From NCBI RefSeq assembly GCF_001895005.1, contig NZ_BCXH01000009.1, positions 62,001 to 126,000 of the forward strand: DNA of 64,000 nucleotides. The letters are read 5' to 3'. Position 1 is the first letter of the stretch, and each line of letters starts with the position of its first letter. Positions 54,646 through 62,663 of the stretch are shown here, in pieces. The notes beneath the pieces are model-generated. The model was not told where the DNA came from, made no database searches, and saw only the letters and a list, made by a program, of their open reading frames with translations. The position numbers and the translations under genes are program-made. This DNA comes from Rhodococcus yunnanensis NBRC 103083. Its GTDB lineage: Bacteria; Actinomycetota; Actinomycetes; Mycobacteriales; Mycobacteriaceae.

Positions 54646-55311
54646 ATGCGCGACACCGAGGACTCCGACGCCTTTCGCCTCGCCGTGGCGAAGGAGGCAC
54701 TCGACCTGTTCTCGGTGAAGGGATACGACGCGACTTCGGTCGACGACATCGCCGACGCCGCGGGCATCTCGCGTCGTACATTCTTTCGGCAGTTCCGCGG
54801 CAAGGACGACGTCATCTTCGCCGACCACGAGATTCTGCTCGCCCAGGCCGCGGAGTTCCTCGCGGCCGAGCACCCGGATCCGTGGGTAGCGGTGTGCGAC
54901 GCCGCGCAGCTCGTCTTCGACCGGTTCTCCGGCTGGAAGGAGTACGCGCGGCTTCGCTACCAGGTGGTACACGTGAATCCAGCCCTCCGCGACCGCGAAA
55001 TCGTGACGGTCTTCCGGTACGAGCGCCTGTTCGTCGACTACCTCCGCGCGGCAATTCCGGAGCACTCCCACCTCGAGACCATCCAGTTCTGCGCAACGGT
55101 CACCGCAACGCACAACTACGTCCTACGACGCATGATCCGCGACGGCGTGAACACCGCACCGTCCGACTTGAAGGAAGCTCTGGCCAGGGTGCGCGCAGCG
55201 TTCGACCCGGCGTCCTCCTCGTCCTCCGACGAGGTCGTCGTCGCCGTCTTCCCACGCGGGGCGTCCCGACAAGCCATCGCCGACGCGTTGGGCGAGCATC
55301 TGTCGCCCTGA
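54646..55311 (+). CDS. TetR-family transcriptional regulator
   Basis: This 221-residue protein has a TetR helix-turn-helix ([37 protein letters not shown]) in residues about 22-58 and a C-terminal ligand-binding domain. ATG 54646 was chosen; GTG 54640 is in frame and there is no clear ribosome site, so leaderless translation is possible. It lies upstream of the acyl-CoA dehydrogenase and 3-hydroxyacyl-CoA dehydrogenase genes and likely represses fatty-acid or branched-chain acyl-CoA genes. Confidence 0.9.
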   Translation: MRDTEDSDAFRLAVAKEALDLFSVKGYDATSVDDIADAAGISRRTFFRQFRGKDDVIFADHEILLAQAAEFLAAEHPDPWVAVCDAAQLVFDRFSGWKEYARLRYQVVHVNPALRDREIVTVFRYERLFVDYLRAAIPEHSHLETIQFCATVTATHNYVLRRMIRDGVNTAPSDLKEALARVRAAFDPASSSSSDEVVVAVFPRGASRQAIADALGEHLSP

Positions 55312-55319
55312 TTCCCCCT

Positions 55320-55370
55320 GCTTGAATGAACCCTTCAAGCCATCAGATCGTATGAATGCACCATTCAAGC
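55320..55370. repeat. Nested palindromic CATTCAAGC element
   Basis: GCTTGAATG (55320-55328) pairs with CATTCAAGC (55362-55370). Inside lie GCTTGAA/TTCAAGC (55320-55326, 55334-55340) and TGAATG-CAC-CATTCA (55353-55367). A similar element with the same TATGAATG...CCATTCAAGCG sequence occurs at 57586. It could be a terminator after the TetR gene, an operator, or a dispersed repeat. Confidence 0.65.
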
Positions 55371-55389
55371 GATGACTGGCCGCGCCCGC

Positions 55390-55466
55390 TGGCACCCAGT
55401 GCCACCCTTCCTTGTCTCGATGGTGAGCTGCCTGTAACCTGGCAGGATGCGTGGCACTGAGTGCCG
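55390..55466. promoter_or_regulatory. Pair of TGGCAC palindromes before the acyl-CoA dehydrogenase
   Basis: TGGCACCCAGTGCCA (55390-55404) and TGGCACTGAGTGCCG (55452-55466) share TGGCACnnaGTGCC, 62 bp apart, in the upstream region of the ATG at 55502. The TetR gene next door is a natural candidate for the binding protein. A further half-site TGGCAC occurs just before the start codon. Confidence 0.5.
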
Positions 55467-55501
55467 CACCATCTCGTCGACACTGTAGGAGAGTGGCACC
55501 C

Positions 55502-56659
55502 ATGGCCGGAAACCCTGATTTCGATCTCTTTCGCTTACCCGAGGAGCACGACGAGCTGCGTGCAGCCATCCGCGGCCTCGCCGAGAAGGAAATCGCCCCG
55601 TACGCCAAGGAGGTCGACGAGGACTCGCGTTTCCCCCAGGAAGCACTGACCGCGCTCAACAACTCCGGGTTCAACGCCATCCACGTTCCCGAGGAGTACG
55701 ACGGCCAGGGCGCCGATTCGGTCGCGACGTGCATCGTCATCGAGGAAGTCGCGCGTGTGTGCGGATCGTCCTCGCTGATCCCGGCCGTCAACAAGCTCGG
55801 CACGATGGGCCTGATCCTCAACGGCTCCGAGGAACTCAAGAAGCAGGTCCTTCCCTCGCTGGCGGGTGGCGCGATGGCGTCGTATGCACTGTCCGAGCGC
55901 GAAGCAGGGTCCGACGCCGCCAGCATGCGCACCCGCGCCGCTGCCGACGGTGACGACTGGATCCTCAACGGCTCCAAGTGTTGGATCACCAACGGCGGCA
56001 AGTCCGACTGGTACACCGTCATGGCCGTCACCGATTCCGACAAGGGCGCCAACGGCATCAGCTCGTTCATCGTGCACAAAGACGACGAGGGATTCGTCGT
56101 CGGGCCGAAGGAGAAGAAGCTCGGTATCAAGGGCTCCCCGACGGCCGAGCTGTACTTCGAGAACTGCAGGATTCCCGGCGATCGCATCATCGGCGAGCCC
56201 GGCACCGGCTTCAAGACCGCACTGCAGACGCTCGATCACACTCGCCCCACCATCGGCGCTCAGGCCGTCGGTCTCGCGCAGGGTGCACTCGACGCGGCAA
56301 TCGAATACACCAAGGACCGCAAGCAATTCGGGCAGTCCATCTCGAGCTTCCAGGCTGTGCAGTTCATGCTCGCCGACATGGCGATGAAGGTCGAAGCCGC
56401 ACGCCTGATGGTCTACACCTCGGCAGCGCGCGCCGAGCGCGGGGAGAAGAACCTCGGGTTCATCTCCGCGGCGGCGAAGTGCTTCGCATCCGACGTCGCG
56501 ATGGAGGTCGCCACCGACGCCGTTCAGCTTTTCGGTGGCGCCGGCTACACCACCGACTTCCCCGTCGAGCGCATGATGCGCGACGCCAAGATCACGCAGA
56601 TCTACGAGGGCACCAACCAGATTCAGCGCGTCGTCATGTCCCGGGCGCTGCTGAAATGA
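55502..56659 (+). CDS. Acyl-CoA dehydrogenase
   Basis: This 385-residue flavoprotein has YALSEREAGSDAASMRTRA and WITNGGKSDWYTVMAVT (FAD-binding loops), and near the C-terminus ATDAVQLFGGAGYTTDFPVERMMRDAKITQIYEGTNQIQRVVM, which contains the catalytic Glu region. It oxidises an acyl-CoA to the 2-enoyl-CoA, with electrons going to ETF. It resembles mycobacterial FadE25-type enzymes. ATG 55502 has AGGAG upstream. It is coupled (ATGA) to the 3-hydroxyacyl-CoA dehydrogenase gene. Confidence 0.94.
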   Translation: MAGNPDFDLFRLPEEHDELRAAIRGLAEKEIAPYAKEVDEDSRFPQEALTALNNSGFNAIHVPEEYDGQGADSVATCIVIEEVARVCGSSSLIPAVNKLGTMGLILNGSEELKKQVLPSLAGGAMASYALSEREAGSDAASMRTRAAADGDDWILNGSKCWITNGGKSDWYTVMAVTDSDKGANGISSFIVHKDDEGFVVGPKEKKLGIKGSPTAELYFENCRIPGDRIIGEPGTGFKTALQTLDHTRPTIGAQAVGLAQGALDAAIEYTKDRKQFGQSISSFQAVQFMLADMAMKVEAARLMVYTSAARAERGEKNLGFISAAAKCFASDVAMEVATDAVQLFGGAGYTTDFPVERMMRDAKITQIYEGTNQIQRVVMSRALLK

Positions 56660-57528
56660 GCGGCGCTGTCGGATCGAACGCAATCGAACTCGTCGGTGTC
56701 ATCGGCGGCGGTACGATGGGTGCCGGAATCGCCGAAGTAGCAGCACGCGCAGGCTCCTCCGTCATCGTGTTGGAAACCAGCCAGGCTGCTGCCGATGCTG
56801 CCGAAGCGCGGCTGGACAAATCGTTCGCCCGCGCGGTCAAGTCCGGGCGTATCGAAGCCGACGCGGCCGAAAAGGCACGCGCGGCAATCACTCTGACGCT
56901 CGACATCAACGACTTCGCCGATCGCGACCTCGTCGTCGAGGCTGCGCCGGAGATCGAATCGCTCAAGCTCGACCTGTTCGGCAAGCTCGATGCCATCGTC
57001 AAGCCCGAGGGCATTCTGGCAACCAACACGTCGTCGATTCCGGTCATCAAGATGGCCAACGCAACTGCGCGTCCCGGCAAGGTCGTCGGCGTGCACTTCT
57101 TCAACCCGGTGCCGGTACTGCCGCTGGTGGAGATCGTCGTCAGCCTCGTCACCGACGAGGACACCGTCGCCGCCGTGACGGAGTACGCCGGAAACACACT
57201 GGGCAAGAAGACCATTCGCTCGGGTGACCGCGCAGGCTTCATCGTCAACGCTCTTCTGATCCCGTACCTCGTCTCGGCGATCCGGATGTTCGAGTCCGGC
57301 TTCGCGAGCGCCGAGGACATCGACGAGGGCATGGTCAACGGCTGCGCCCACCCGATGGGGCCGCTGCGTCTGACCGACACCGTCGGGCTGGATGTGACAT
57401 TGGCGGTGGCCGAGTCGCTGTACGCCGAGTTCGGCGAACCGCACTACGCACCGCCGCCGCTGCTGCGCCGCAAGGTCGAAGCCGGCCAACTCGGCCGCAA
57501 GACGGGTCAGGGTTTCTACACGTACTGA
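56656..57528 (+). CDS. 3-hydroxybutyryl-CoA dehydrogenase
   Basis: This 290-residue NAD-dependent enzyme starts at ATG 56656. It has VGVIGGGTMGAGIAEVAARAG (NAD site), LVVEAAPEI, VHFFNPVPVLPLVEIV (active-site His/Glu region) and ANTSSIPVIKMA. It acts in beta-oxidation or acetoacetyl-CoA/3-hydroxybutyryl-CoA interconversion, next to the acyl-CoA dehydrogenase in the same operon. Confidence 0.95.
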   Translation: MSGAVGSNAIELVGVIGGGTMGAGIAEVAARAGSSVIVLETSQAAADAAEARLDKSFARAVKSGRIEADAAEKARAAITLTLDINDFADRDLVVEAAPEIESLKLDLFGKLDAIVKPEGILATNTSSIPVIKMANATARPGKVVGVHFFNPVPVLPLVEIVVSLVTDEDTVAAVTEYAGNTLGKKTIRSGDRAGFIVNALLIPYLVSAIRMFESGFASAEDIDEGMVNGCAHPMGPLRLTDTVGLDVTLAVAESLYAEFGEPHYAPPPLLRRKVEAGQLGRKTGQGFYTY

Positions 57529-57547
57529 CTGTGACGCACCGACCTTT

Positions 57548-57612
57548 GCTCACCGCTTGACTGTCACACGCTAACTATCTGTTCGTATGAATGGGCCATT
57601 CAAGCGGTGAGC
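57548..57612. terminator. Long inverted repeat between convergent genes, containing the CATTCAAGC element
   Basis: GCTCACCGCTTGA (57548-57560) and TCAAGCGGTGAGC (57600-57612) are perfect 13-bp arms 39 nt apart, between the stop codons of the dehydrogenase (57528) and the SDR (57650). The inner palindrome TGAATGG-G-CCATTCA (57588-57602) would compete with the outer pairing. Its sequence matches the element at 55353. Confidence 0.65.
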
Positions 57613-57649
57613 GCGCACGGCCGGCGAAGCCGCACCAGGAGCGGATCAA

Positions 57650-58408
57650 CTAGTCCTTCGGGCCACCGGCTGCATAGACGACCTGGCCCGAGATGAAGCT
57701 TGCACCCTCGCTGACGAAGAAGGAGGCGAGGTGTGCGATGTCGTCCGGGTTTCCGACGCGATTGACCGGAATCTGCGACGCGGCAGCGGCTTTGAAGTCC
57801 TCGAACGAGACGCCGACGCGTTCTGCTGTCGCCGCGGTCATCTCGGTCTCGATGAATCCGGGTGCGATGGCGTTGGCCGTGACGCCGAACTTGCCTAGCT
57901 CGATGGCGAGGGTCTTGGTGAATCCCTGCATGCCTGCCTTGGCTGCCGAGTAGTTCGCCTGCCCACGGTTGCCGAGTGCAGAGGTACTCGACAGGTTGAC
58001 GATGCGTCCCCACTTGGCGTCGATCATGTGCTTCTGGATCGCCCGTGTCATCAGGAAGGATCCGCGCAGGTGAACTCCGAGCACGGAGTCCCAATCCTCC
58101 ACGGTCATCTTGAACAGCAGGTTGTCGCGGGTGATGCCTGCGTTGTTGATCAGGACCGTCGGCGCACCGAACTCGGATGCGATCCGGTCGACGGCGCTCT
58201 GAACCGATGCTTCGTCGGCGACGTTCGCGCCGATGGCGACGGCCTGGCCACCTGCAGCCTGGATGGCGCCGACGGTGTCCGCACACGCGGCCTCGTCGAG
58301 GTCGACGACGGCAACCCCGAATCCGTCCTTGGCCAGGCGTTTGGCGACGGCGGCCCCGATTCCGCGGGCACTTCCGGTCACTACGGCAGTCTTGATCTGA
58401 TCACTCAC
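57650..58408 (-). CDS. Short-chain dehydrogenase/reductase (3-oxoacyl-ACP/acetoacetyl-CoA reductase type)
   Basis: This 252-residue SDR has VTGSARGIGAAVAKRL (NADP site), INNAGIT, NLSSTSALGNRGQANYSAAKAGMQGFTKTLA (Ser, Tyr and Lys catalytic set) and the C-terminal FISGQVVYAAGG. It would reduce a 3-ketoacyl thioester. GTG 58408 has AGGAG 6 nt upstream and is preferred to the adjacent ATG 58414. It is downstream of an acyltransferase gene, in the rhamnose-type gene order. Confidence 0.9.
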   Translation of the reverse strand: MSDQIKTAVVTGSARGIGAAVAKRLAKDGFGVAVVDLDEAACADTVGAIQAAGGQAVAIGANVADEASVQSAVDRIASEFGAPTVLINNAGITRDNLLFKMTVEDWDSVLGVHLRGSFLMTRAIQKHMIDAKWGRIVNLSSTSALGNRGQANYSAAKAGMQGFTKTLAIELGKFGVTANAIAPGFIETEMTAATAERVGVSFEDFKAAAASQIPVNRVGNPDDIAHLASFFVSEGASFISGQVVYAAGGPKD

Positions 58409-58475
58409 GTGCATCTCCTGAAGTTGCGATCGATGAGAACCTCTTCGAATGTTTCTACCAACACCGAGTGACCGC

Positions 58476-59219
58476 TCAGTAGGCGGCCACCGCCCCGTCG
58501 AGCGCCTTCTGCATTCCGGCGGCGACGACGCGTGAAATCTCGATGGGTTTCTCGGGTAGATCACCGATCGGATTCTCGATGTGGACACTCGCCGATTTCA
58601 GATTCTCCGAACCGGGGCCGTAGCTCAACCCGATGCAGATCAGGACCGGCTCGACACCCAACTTCCGTACACGAGCCGCGATGTGGCCGATTCCGCTGCC
58701 GACGTGCTGAACCCGAGTCGGATCCTCCAGATTGCACGTCCCCTCGGGGAACACCGCGAGGTCGTCGCCGCGGCGCATGCGCTCGGCACTCACGTCCATC
58801 ATTCGGCTACCTGCCGCGCTGACCGCCCGCATCCCGTGGTTCTTGCCGCGGAAGACCGGGATGCCGCCCATCATGTCGATTCGCTTGCGCTGCTTGGGTT
58901 CCTGGAACAGCTCGTCCTTGGCCAGCACACGGGTGCGTCCGATGACAGGACGCAGCGGACTGGCCCACGCCGTCGCGGCGACGGTGTACGGATCTGTCTC
59001 GGTGAGGTGATTGATCGCGATGATCAGACGCGTGTCGTCGTAGACGAGCCTGCGCAGTTCCTCCCTCGCCCCCTCCGGGTAGCTCAGCCGAGGCTTGAAG
59101 CGCCGGGCAAGCGCGGCGTATGCAAGCCTCGCCACCTGCCGGTTCTGCTGGTGACGCAGATAGAAGTCGTAGACGGACTCGTCGTTCTCGAGAATTACCG
59201 CAGGTCGATCCATACCCAC
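58476..59219 (-). CDS. PlsC-type 1-acylglycerol-3-phosphate acyltransferase
   Basis: This 247-residue protein starts at GTG 59219 (ATG 59213 as alternative). It has the catalytic NHLTETD (His71, Asp76) and FPEGT motifs of the PlsC acyltransferases. It would acylate a lysophosphatidic-acid-like acceptor at the inner membrane. It follows rhamnulokinase by 4 nt, which is unusual, as the two have no obvious shared pathway. Confidence 0.88.
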   Translation of the reverse strand: MGMDRPAVILENDESVYDFYLRHQQNRQVARLAYAALARRFKPRLSYPEGAREELRRLVYDDTRLIIAINHLTETDPYTVAATAWASPLRPVIGRTRVLAKDELFQEPKQRKRIDMMGGIPVFRGKNHGMRAVSAAGSRMMDVSAERMRRGDDLAVFPEGTCNLEDPTRVQHVGSGIGHIAARVRKLGVEPVLICIGLSYGPGSENLKSASVHIENPIGDLPEKPIEISRVVAAGMQKALDGAVAAY

Positions 59220-59223
59220 AACA

Positions 59224-60615
59224 CTATCCGCCGACCGGGAGGTACCGCCTCAGCTCGAATGATTCCCGAACGACGCCGCGCAGCTCGGCCAGTCCGCCGT
59301 CGATCACCCCGGCGGCACGGGCCTGCACCAGAACGTTGCCCAACGCCGAACCCTCGACCGGTCCGGCGACCACCGGCAACCCGGTCGCATCGGCGGTCAG
59401 TTGGCACAGCAGCCGGTTCTGCGATCCACCGCCGACGATGTGGACGGTGTCGATCTCGATGCCTGCCAGCGCGCCTGCAGTCGCGACGGACCTGGCGTAG
59501 GCGGCCGCGAGACTGTCCATGATGGCGCGGATGGTCTCCGCAGGTGTCGACGGCACCGCGCACCCGACGCGCTCGCATTCCCGTGCGATGCGGGTCGGCA
59601 TGTCGCCCGGCGGCAGGAACACCGGCAGATCGGGGTCGACGACGGCACCCAGTGCCGCCATACCGGCCGCCTCCTCCAGCAGGTCCCCCAGACGAAGTAC
59701 GACGCCGTCCCGTTCCCACTGCCGCAGCGACTCCTGCACCAGCCACATGCCCATGACGTTGCGCAGCAGCCGGACGGTGCCGTCGACCCCGGCTTCGTTG
59801 GTGAAACCGCCGTCCCGAGCCTGCTCGGTGACGACCGGCTCGGTCGTCTCGACTCCCACGAGCGACCAGGTGCCGGAAACGATGTAGGCGAAGTTCGCCG
59901 ACTCGGCGGGCACCGCGACGATCGCCGACGCGGTGTCGTGGGTCCCGACGGCCACGACGGTGGCGTCGGCCCCGACGATCTGGGCGACGCCGGGCGTCAA
60001 CTCCCCGATTCGATCGCCTGGAGACAGGAGCGGCGGAAGCAGATCGGCCTTCAGCCCCAGTTGCCCGACGAGGTCGCTGTCCCATTCACGGGCGCGCGGA
60101 TCGAGCATCCCCGACGTCGAGGCATTGGTCACCTCACCCGCGGCGACACCGGTCAGCCAGTACGCCAGCAGATCCGGCATCATCAACATCCGGTGCGCGG
60201 CCTGTATCCGATCGTCGGTCTCCTGCAGCAGTTGGTAGACGGTGTTGAACGGCAGGTGCGCAATTCCGTTGCGCAGGAACAGATCGGCGTGCTCGGTGTC
60301 GTTGCGCGCATCCCGGTAGTGGTACGGCACCCCGAGGAGCGAACCGTCGGCGGCGAGCAACCCGTAGTCCACAGCCCAGGTGTCGATTCCGATCGAGGTC
60401 AGCCTCTCGCCGTCCAGTCCGGCGACCACCGTGCGAATCCCGTCGAGAACGCCCTGGTACAGCTCGGTCACATTCCAGTGCAGCGAACGCCCCAGCCGGA
60501 CCGGACGATTCTCGAAACGTGCGACCTCCTCGAGAACGACACTGCCCGCCGTGACCCTACCGAGCATCACCCGACCGCTCGACGCACCGAGGTCCACGGC
60601 GGCGAAGACGGCCAT
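59224..60615 (-). CDS. rhaB: Rhamnulokinase
   Basis: This 463-residue FGGY kinase has VDLGASSGRVMLG at the N-terminus, IGIDTWAVDYGLL, YIVSGTWSLVGVE and VHIVGGGSQNRLL, the rhamnulokinase pattern. It converts rhamnulose to rhamnulose-1-phosphate. It is coupled to the aldolase/dehydrogenase gene (TGATG overlap), which uses its product. Confidence 0.94.
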   Translation of the reverse strand: MAVFAAVDLGASSGRVMLGRVTAGSVVLEEVARFENRPVRLGRSLHWNVTELYQGVLDGIRTVVAGLDGERLTSIGIDTWAVDYGLLAADGSLLGVPYHYRDARNDTEHADLFLRNGIAHLPFNTVYQLLQETDDRIQAAHRMLMMPDLLAYWLTGVAAGEVTNASTSGMLDPRAREWDSDLVGQLGLKADLLPPLLSPGDRIGELTPGVAQIVGADATVVAVGTHDTASAIVAVPAESANFAYIVSGTWSLVGVETTEPVVTEQARDGGFTNEAGVDGTVRLLRNVMGMWLVQESLRQWERDGVVLRLGDLLEEAAGMAALGAVVDPDLPVFLPPGDMPTRIARECERVGCAVPSTPAETIRAIMDSLAAAYARSVATAGALAGIEIDTVHIVGGGSQNRLLCQLTADATGLPVVAGPVEGSALGNVLVQARAAGVIDGGLAELRGVVRESFELRRYLPVGG

Positions 60616-62645
60616 CAGCGTAGGAACGCCGCAGCGACACCCGCATCGACGGGGATGTGCAGACCCGTCGTGTGCGTGAGTTCGCCGCCCGTGAGCGCGA
60701 AGACTGCGTTGGCGACGTGCTCGGGCAGCACCTCACGCTTGAGAAGCGTTCGCTGAGCATAGTATTCGCCCAACTTCTCCTCTTCGACGCCGTAGACCGC
60801 TGCGCGCTTGGCTCCCCAGCCGCCGGCGAAGATGCCCGACCCCCGCACCACCCCGTCCGGATTGATGCCGTTGACGCGGACGCCGTACTCACCCAGCTCG
60901 GCGGCGAGCAGCCGAACCTGATGTGCCTGGTCGGCTTTCGTCGCCGAGTACGCAATGTTGTTGGGGCCGGCGAACACCGAGTTCTTCGACGAGATGTAGA
61001 CGATGTCGCCGCCCATGCCCTGCGCGATCATGACGCGCGCTGCTTCACGTGAAACAAGGAACGAACCACGTGCCATGACGTCGTGCTGCAGGTCCCAATC
61101 CTTCACGGTCGTCTCCAGCAGCGGCTTCGAGATCGACAACCCGGCGTTGTTGACCACCAGGTCGACACCGCCGAATGCCAGCACTGCCGCGGCGAAACCG
61201 TCGACGATCTGCCCTTCGTCCGTCACATCGGCTGCGATGCCCACCGCCACATCGGAATTGCCGATCTCGGCGGCAGCGGCGGCAGCCTTCTCGGCGTCCA
61301 GATCGGCTACGACGACGCAGGCACCCTCGGCCGCCAGACGGGTCGCGATCGCCTTACCGATGCCCGACGCGGCCCCGGTGACCAGCGCGATGCGCGTCGC
61401 CAATGGCTTCGGCTTCGGCAACCGCGCGAGCTTGGCTTCTTCCAACGCCCAGTACTCGATGCGGAACTTCTCACGTTCGTCGATCGGGGCGTAGGTCGAG
61501 ATCGCCTCGGCACCGCGCATGACGTTGATGGCGTTGATGTAGAACTCACCGGCGACCCGGGCGGTCTGCTTGTTCGCACCGAACGAGAACATGCCGACCC
61601 CGGGCACCAGGACGATGGCCGGATCCGCGCCGCGCATCGCCGGGCTGTCGGCCTCGGCGTGCTCGGCGTAGTAGCGGGCGTAATCGTCGCGGTACGCCGC
61701 GTGCAGTTCCTTCAGCCGCACCTCGATCTCGTCGATCGATGCGGTGGGTGGTAGATCGAGCACCATCGGACGAACCTTGGTGCGCAGGAAGTGATCGGGG
61801 CACGACGTGCCAAGGGCAGCGAGTCGCGGATGTTCCTCGGCAGCAACGAAATCGAGCACGGCGTCACTGTCGTCGAAATGCCCGACCTGCGGACGGTCGG
61901 TGGACGCGAGCCCGCGGATCAGCGGGAACAGTGCTGCGGCGCGGGCGCGTCGGGCAGCGGGATCCAGTGCTTCGAAACCGGCGACCACGCCGCCGAACGG
62001 ATTCTCGCGCCCGTTGTCGGCGATGTACTGCTCGGCGGCCGCGATGATCTCGAGCGACCGCTGCTCGGACTCCTCGCTCGTCTCACCCCACGCCGTGATT
62101 CCGTGACCTCCGAGAATGCACCCGATGGCCTGTGGGTTCTGCGCTGCGATCGCCGCGATGTCGAGTCCGAGCTGGAATCCCGGGCGACGCCACGGCACCC
62201 ACACGACACGGTCGCCGAAGCACTTTCGCGCCAGCTCCTCACCGTCCGCAGCGGTCGCGAACGCGATTCCCGAATCGGGGTGCAGGTGATCGACGTGGTT
62301 CGCCTCGACGAGTCCGTGCATCGCGGTGTCGATGGACGGCGCCGCACCACCCTTGCCGTGCAGGCAGTAGTCGAACGCCGCGACCATCTCGTCCTCGCGG
62401 TCGACGCCGGGATAGACGTTCTTCAGTGCCAGCACACGATCGAGCCGAAGGGCTGCGAGGCCGCTGGGCTTCAGCGTGCCGAGGTCGCCTCCGGAACCCT
62501 TGACCCACAACAGTTCCACATCCTCACCGGTGACCGGATCGGTCTCGGTTCCCTTCGCGGAAGTGTTGCCTCCTGCGTAGTTGGTGTTGCGCGGGTCGGA
62601 ACCGAGTCGGTTGGACCGGGCGATCAGATCGTCGATGGTGCTCAC
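60615..62645 (-). CDS. Bifunctional rhamnulose-1-phosphate aldolase/alcohol dehydrogenase
   Basis: This 676-residue fusion has an N-terminal class II aldolase/adducin-type domain (NYAGGNTSAKG, VEANHVDHLHPDSGIAFATA, GCILGGHGITAWG) and a C-terminal SDR domain (VTGAASGIGKAIATRLAAEGA, YSATKADQAHQVRLLAAEL). It should cleave rhamnulose-1-phosphate to dihydroxyacetone phosphate and lactaldehyde and then oxidise the lactaldehyde. The known fused enzymes have the same layout and length. It is preceded by the sugar isomerase gene. Confidence 0.92.
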   Translation of the reverse strand: MSTIDDLIARSNRLGSDPRNTNYAGGNTSAKGTETDPVTGEDVELLWVKGSGGDLGTLKPSGLAALRLDRVLALKNVYPGVDREDEMVAAFDYCLHGKGGAAPSIDTAMHGLVEANHVDHLHPDSGIAFATAADGEELARKCFGDRVVWVPWRRPGFQLGLDIAAIAAQNPQAIGCILGGHGITAWGETSEESEQRSLEIIAAAEQYIADNGRENPFGGVVAGFEALDPAARRARAAALFPLIRGLASTDRPQVGHFDDSDAVLDFVAAEEHPRLAALGTSCPDHFLRTKVRPMVLDLPPTASIDEIEVRLKELHAAYRDDYARYYAEHAEADSPAMRGADPAIVLVPGVGMFSFGANKQTARVAGEFYINAINVMRGAEAISTYAPIDEREKFRIEYWALEEAKLARLPKPKPLATRIALVTGAASGIGKAIATRLAAEGACVVVADLDAEKAAAAAAEIGNSDVAVGIAADVTDEGQIVDGFAAAVLAFGGVDLVVNNAGLSISKPLLETTVKDWDLQHDVMARGSFLVSREAARVMIAQGMGGDIVYISSKNSVFAGPNNIAYSATKADQAHQVRLLAAELGEYGVRVNGINPDGVVRGSGIFAGGWGAKRAAVYGVEEEKLGEYYAQRTLLKREVLPEHVANAVFALTGGELTHTTGLHIPVDAGVAAAFLR

Positions 62646-62663
62646 GCGAAAATTCTCCTGTGG

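Noticed and set aside
53134-55113. 659-codon version of the xylulokinase frame
   Set aside because: The upstream 193 codons overlap the TetR gene on the other strand and have no kinase character. The FGGY domain begins at the 54534 or 54525 start.
61044-61053. TTCACGTGAA palindrome as a third copy of the 27860 operator
   Set aside because: It lies inside the aldolase/dehydrogenase coding region and lacks the central TACG spacing, so it is probably chance.
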